From the NCBI GenBank assembly GCA_002433675.1, contig DJIP01000146.1, positions 1,476-9,270 of the forward strand: a stretch of DNA of 7,795 nt, read 5' to 3'. Source of the DNA: Halomonas halophila (GTDB lineage Bacteria > Pseudomonadota > Gammaproteobacteria > Pseudomonadales > Halomonadaceae). Shown piece by piece: positions 4,822-7,795 of this stretch (within the stretch, counting starts at the first letter, position 1; every line of letters starts with the position of its first letter). A program made the translations under genes and the position numbers. The notes under the pieces were generated by a model that saw nothing but the letters and a program-made list of their open reading frames with translations, searched no databases and was not told where the DNA came from.

Positions 4822-5982
4822 TCAGGCGAGCCTTGGATCTCTCGGCTGCTGCTGGGTAATGCAGTGGACATTGCCGCCGCCGAGCAGGATCTCTCGGGCG
4901 GGCACGCCGATCACCCGACGCTCGGGAAACAGCCTCGCCAGAATGGCGCGAGCCTCGCTGTCGCGGCGTTCATCCAGCAAGGGCATGACCACCACTCGAT
5001 TGCCGATATAGAAGTTGACGTAGGAGGCCGCCATACGGTCCCCAGGCTGGCGCGGGTGCGAGCTGGATAGCCGGTCGATGCCGCTGGCCTCGTCTTCGCC
5101 GATAAACAGCGGGCCGGGCTGGGGCAGCCGATGCACGGTGAACGGTCGACCGCGGGCATCGGTACTGGCTTCCAGCACCGCCAGGGCGTCGCGACAGATC
5201 TGGTACTCCGGGTCCTTGGCGTCGTCGCACCAGGTCAAGGCAACTTCGGCAGGCCCCACAAAGCAGCAGAGGTTGTCGACGTGGCCGTCGGTTTCGTCGA
5301 GATAGCAGCCCCGGGGAAGCCAGATGACCTTGCTGATGCTCAGCTGCTCACTTAAGCGCACCTCCATGGCAGCGCGATCCAGACCCGGGTTGCGGTTGGG
5401 GTTGAGCAGGCACTCCTCGGTGGTGATCAGGGTGCCCTCGCCGTCGACGTGAATGGCACCGCCTTCCAGCACGATACCGGCATTGAAACGAGGGACGCTC
5501 AGCATCTCGGCGATTTTGGGGCGGATGCGGCGATCCTTGTCCCAGGGGAAGTAGAGCCCACCCTTGAGTCCGCCCCAGGCATTGAATTCCCAGTCCACCA
5601 CTGCCAGGCCATGTTCGGGGTGGGTCAGAAAGGTCGGGCCCACGTCGCGCATCCAGGCGTCGTTGCTGGACAGTTCGACCACGCGAATCGACTCCGGCAG
5701 CTGATAGCGGGCGTTTTCGTACTGATCGTCGTTGACGCCCACGTAGACGGTCTCGCTCTCGGCGATGGCGCTGGCCACCGCGACGAAGGCCTGTTGGGCA
5801 GGCTTGGCTCCCAGGCGCCAGGTATCCGGGCGCTGGGGCCACAGCATCCAGCAGGCGTCGTGAGGGGCGAATTCCGCCGGCATGGACCAGCCAAGTCGGG
5901 CGGGACTGTGCGCGTCGCTGCCGGCGGAACGCGACGCGGCAGGGACCGGGGTCGGTGAAGACGAATGGTTTGTCTGGTTCAT
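4822..5982 (-). CDS. aguA: Agmatine deiminase (EC 3.5.3.12)
   Basis: This cytoplasmic enzyme hydrolyses agmatine to N-carbamoylputrescine and ammonia, on the route from arginine to putrescine. The 386-residue product carries the full peptidyl-arginine-deiminase-type active-site set: SSNDAWMRDVGPTF (D108, D113), EGGAIHVDGEGT from E173, DETDGHVDN with H234 and D236, and the catalytic cysteine C374 in GGGNVHC. The conserved N-terminal block MPAEFAPHDACWMLWPQRPD starts at about residue 34. About 30 Ser/Pro/Ala-rich residues precede it, more than in the roughly 365-370-residue Pseudomonas-type enzymes, and there is no signal peptide. ATG 5982 lies eight bases after the stop of the upstream transporter gene; the alternative GTG at 5994 overlaps that stop as GTGA and would add four residues. 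Either way translation is probably coupled to the transporter. Confidence 0.96.
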   Translation of the reverse strand: MNQTNHSSSPTPVPAASRSAGSDAHSPARLGWSMPAEFAPHDACWMLWPQRPDTWRLGAKPAQQAFVAVASAIAESETVYVGVNDDQYENARYQLPESIRVVELSSNDAWMRDVGPTFLTHPEHGLAVVDWEFNAWGGLKGGLYFPWDKDRRIRPKIAEMLSVPRFNAGIVLEGGAIHVDGEGTLITTEECLLNPNRNPGLDRAAMEVRLSEQLSISKVIWLPRGCYLDETDGHVDNLCCFVGPAEVALTWCDDAKDPEYQICRDALAVLEASTDARGRPFTVHRLPQPGPLFIGEDEASGIDRLSSSHPRQPGDRMAASYVNFYIGNRVVVMPLLDERRDSEARAILARLFPERRVIGVPAREILLGGGNVHCITQQQPRDPRLA

Positions 5983-5990
5983 GGAGGCTC

Positions 5991-7340
5991 TCACAAGAAT
6001 CCGATCAGCAGGAACACGCCGGTGGCCAGGGCCGCAGCGATCAGCACATAGGGAATCTGGGTCAGGGCGTGGGCCATGGGGCTGCAGCCGCTACCCTGGG
6101 CCGACAGCACCGTGGAGTCCCCGTAGAAGCAGGCGTGGCTGCCGAAGGCGCTGGCCGAGATCAAGGCGCCGACCACCAGCGGCATATTGGCGTCCATGCT
6201 GATCGCCAGCGGCAGCACGATCGGCATGGCCACCGCGAACAGCCCCCAGAAGGAACCGGTGGCAAAGGCCAGGAAGGCCATGGTGACGAACACTACGGCG
6301 GGCAGCAGGCCGGCGGTCATCAGCGGCTGTACCGTCTGGATCACCACCTCGGTGAGGCCGAGCACGTCGTTGACCTCCTTGAGCGCGAAGCCGGCGACCA
6401 GGGTGCCCAGCGGCATGATCATCGCCTTGAAGCCTTCTAGGGCGGTATCGAAGGTATCGTTGAAGCTGAGCAGCCGCTGTACGGCGATCAGCACCAGAGT
6501 GACGGCCAGGGCAACGATGACCCCGCGCAGGATGTCGATGTCGAAGTACCAGGTGGCGACGATCAGGCTGGCGATGGGCAGCAGGAAGTTGAGCAGATGC
6601 GGGCTCTGGCCGTCGTAGTTGGTGTCGATCTGCAGCGCGTGCTCCTCGCCGCCGTCGGGGACCGGCTGGCCGGCCTTGGCACGCGCCTCGGCGGTCTTCA
6701 TCGGGCCGATGTCGGGCAGCCAGCCCATCGCGACCAGGGGCACCAGCGCCGCCGCCACCCAGGCGTAGGCCATGTACGGAATCGCCGAGATGTACAGCGA
6801 CATGCCGTTGTCGGCGACGTTGTTGTCCTCGAGCAGTCCGGCGAAGAACACCGCCCAGGTCGAGAAGGGCACCAGGATGCACACCGGGGCGGCGGTGGAG
6901 TCCACCAGATAGGCCAGTTTCTCGCGAGAGACGCCAAAGCGATCGGTGATCTTCTTCATCGAGGCGCTGATGGTCAGGGCGTTGAGGTAGTCGTCGACGA
7001 AGATCACCAGACCCAGCACCCAGGTGGTCATGAGGCTCTGACGACGGCTGTGCAGTCGCCGGGTCATGGCATCACCGAAGCTCAGCACGCCGCCGGTCTT
7101 GACCAGCAGGGCGATCAGGCTGCCGAACAGGCCGCAGACCAGAATGATCCAGGTGACGGTGTCGTTGCCGAGGACCGTGAGCAGGATGTCCGACCCGCGG
7201 GTGACGACCTCGCTCGGGGCGATCATCAAGAGCCCGACCAGACAGCCGGCAAGCAGTGATTCGATGGTGCGACGAGTGATGATGGCGGTGACCAGCACCA
7301 CCAGGGTGGGAACCAGGCTCCAGGCGCCGTAGGTTTCCAT
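5991..7340 (-). CDS. NhaC-family (Na+/H+ antiporter-like) membrane transporter
   Basis: A 449-residue multi-span protein of the NhaC antiporter family. ATG 7340 has AAGGAG (7351-7346) five bases upstream. Diagnostic blocks are FVDDYLNAL (114-122), DSTAAPVCILVPFSTW (147-162), ATGSFWGLFAVAMP (360-373) and SASAFGSHACFYGDSTVLSA (395-414), with conserved acidic and serine/threonine residues inside membrane segments. A hydrophilic loop at about 212-245 (KTAEARAKAGQPVPDGGEEH) divides two halves. The family includes Na+/H+ exchangers and also substrate exchangers such as malate/lactate antiporters, so ion exchange is only the default name. Its stop TGA (5993-5991) touches the start of aguA, and an aminotransferase gene lies upstream on the same strand. 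I infer that uptake or exchange of agmatine, putrescine or a related amine is at least as likely as pure Na+/H+ exchange. Confidence 0.92.
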   Translation of the reverse strand: METYGAWSLVPTLVVLVTAIITRRTIESLLAGCLVGLLMIAPSEVVTRGSDILLTVLGNDTVTWIILVCGLFGSLIALLVKTGGVLSFGDAMTRRLHSRRQSLMTTWVLGLVIFVDDYLNALTISASMKKITDRFGVSREKLAYLVDSTAAPVCILVPFSTWAVFFAGLLEDNNVADNGMSLYISAIPYMAYAWVAAALVPLVAMGWLPDIGPMKTAEARAKAGQPVPDGGEEHALQIDTNYDGQSPHLLNFLLPIASLIVATWYFDIDILRGVIVALAVTLVLIAVQRLLSFNDTFDTALEGFKAMIMPLGTLVAGFALKEVNDVLGLTEVVIQTVQPLMTAGLLPAVVFVTMAFLAFATGSFWGLFAVAMPIVLPLAISMDANMPLVVGALISASAFGSHACFYGDSTVLSAQGSGCSPMAHALTQIPYVLIAAALATGVFLLIGFL

Positions 7341-7353
7341 GCAAGCTCCTTGT

Positions 7354-7368
7354 GTCGCCTGTGGCGAC
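7354..7368 (-). promoter_or_regulatory. Small hairpin in the leader just upstream of the transporter ribosome site
   Basis: GTCGCC (7354-7359) and GGCGAC (7363-7368) form a perfect six-bp stem with a TGT loop (ACA in the - strand transcript), ending two bases before the AAGGAG ribosome site at 7351-7346. It could affect mRNA stability or ribosome access. A six-bp hairpin can also occur by chance in GC-rich DNA. Confidence 0.3.
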
Positions 7369-7394
7369 GGTTGTTATTGGAGGGAAGCTATCGC

Positions 7395-7507
7395 GCAGGG
7401 GACTAACCCTGCGCTTGCCGCGCGGCGCAAGCGCGCGGCCATGTATTGCAGGGGACTAACCCTGCGCTTGCCGCGCGGCGCAAGCGCGCGGCCATGTATT
7501 GCAGGGG
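7395..7507. repeat. 53-bp perfect direct repeat with internal palindromes
   Basis: Two identical 53-base units lie head to tail (7395-7447 and 7448-7500), followed by the first seven bases of a third (7501-7507). Each unit holds two inverted repeats: GCAGGG-6 nt-CCCTGC (7395-7412 and 7448-7465) and GCGCTTGC-8 nt-GCAAGCGC (7411-7434 and 7464-7487). They overlap by two bases, so they may compete. In the first copy the outer stem extends to eight bp (7393-7400 with 7407-7414). The element fills the gap between the aminotransferase stop and the transporter start, and looks like a REP/BIME-type extragenic palindromic repeat; it may also end or attenuate aminotransferase transcription. Confidence 0.9.
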
Positions 7508-7516
7508 GATTCGCGG

Positions 7517-7795
7517 CTAGAGATAGCCGTCGCGACGCAGCGTCTCGGCGGTGGCGGCAAGCGCCTCGTCGAGGATGGCGACGGCCTCGTCGACGGTGTC
7601 GCGGGTCCAGATCAGGGGCGGCGAGATCACGTTGAGATGCCCCACCGGACGAATGATCAGTCCGCGCTGCTGGGCCTCGAAGGCCACCCGATCGCCGACA
7701 CGCGCGTCCACCGGGAACAGCGACTTGGTGTCCTTGTCGGCCACGTTCTCGATGCACATCATGAAGTGGCTGCCGCGCACGTCGCCGACGGTGGG
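7517..7795 (-). CDS. Class III (PLP-dependent) aminotransferase, C-terminal fragment (5' end outside window)
   Basis: Ninety-two C-terminal residues are visible, ending GYL and TAG at 7519-7517; the frame stays open to the window edge. VGDVRGSHFMMCIENV is the small-domain RG block of fold-type I class III aminotransferases, and GLIIRPVGHLNVISPPLIW followed by an amphipathic helix (DTVDEAVAILDEALA) is their usual C-terminal strand-helix unit. The PLP lysine and substrate-specificity residues are upstream, outside the window. Candidates are an omega-amino acid/pyruvate, putrescine/pyruvate (SpuC-like) or diaminobutyrate (DoeD-like) transaminase; the fragment does not decide. Position upstream of the NhaC-like transporter and aguA on the same strand favours amine or polyamine breakdown. 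The 53-bp hairpin repeat begins directly after its stop. Confidence 0.9.
   Translation of the reverse strand, partial: PTVGDVRGSHFMMCIENVADKDTKSLFPVDARVGDRVAFEAQQRGLIIRPVGHLNVISPPLIWTRDTVDEAVAILDEALAATAETLRRDGYL

Noticed and set aside
6091..6882. 263-residue Arg-rich frame in the same direction as the NhaC-like gene
   Set aside because: It is an out-of-frame shadow of the transporter gene, with Arg/Ala/Gly-biased composition and no hydrophobic segments.
7395..7507. CRISPR or insertion-sequence ends
   Set aside because: The units are contiguous without spacers. There is no transposase frame and no target-site duplication around the element.

Overview
The window reads as GC-rich chromosomal DNA from a gammaproteobacterium, most likely a moderate halophile of the Halomonadaceae (Halomonas or a close relative). 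This is an inference from two tandem betaine/choline/carnitine-type (BCCT) osmolyte transporters, an NhaC-type antiporter, AguA and the general codon style. No rRNA or other marker gene is present to prove it.

Layout. Positions 1-3702 are read on the + strand: the C-terminal third of one BCCT transporter (cut by the window edge), a spacer with two strong hairpin terminators, a complete second BCCT transporter, a 59-residue single-span membrane protein, and an exported extensin-like protein with an M15-peptidase-like metal-site pattern. Positions 3767-7795 are read on the - strand. In transcription order they hold a class III aminotransferase (only its C-terminus is inside the window), a 53-bp tandem palindromic repeat, an NhaC-family transporter, agmatine deiminase (aguA), and two paralogous glycine-zipper lipoproteins. 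The two gene sets converge at about 3703-3766.

How the genes fit together. The BCCT genes point to uptake of quaternary-amine or related compatible solutes, probably driven by Na+. The NhaC-like transporter and aguA overlap or nearly overlap, so they are almost certainly one transcription unit. With the aminotransferase upstream they suggest uptake and breakdown of agmatine or another polyamine: AguA makes N-carbamoylputrescine, and an aminotransferase could act further down the route. The two lipoproteins look like small OsmB-type envelope proteins and arose by duplication.

The unexplained structure is mostly in the non-coding DNA. There are twelve gap-free 16-bp tandem units between the two lipoprotein genes, with the last unit running into a 17-bp-stem terminator. 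A helically phased CAATTG cluster with a 16-bp palindrome lies upstream of one lipoprotein gene. A 53-bp direct repeat carrying two hairpins separates the aminotransferase from the transporter, and a degenerate 18-22-bp repeat ends at the start codon of the extensin-like gene. I see no complete new defence, mobile or biosynthetic system. The best leads are the 16-bp array and the transporter-AguA pairing.
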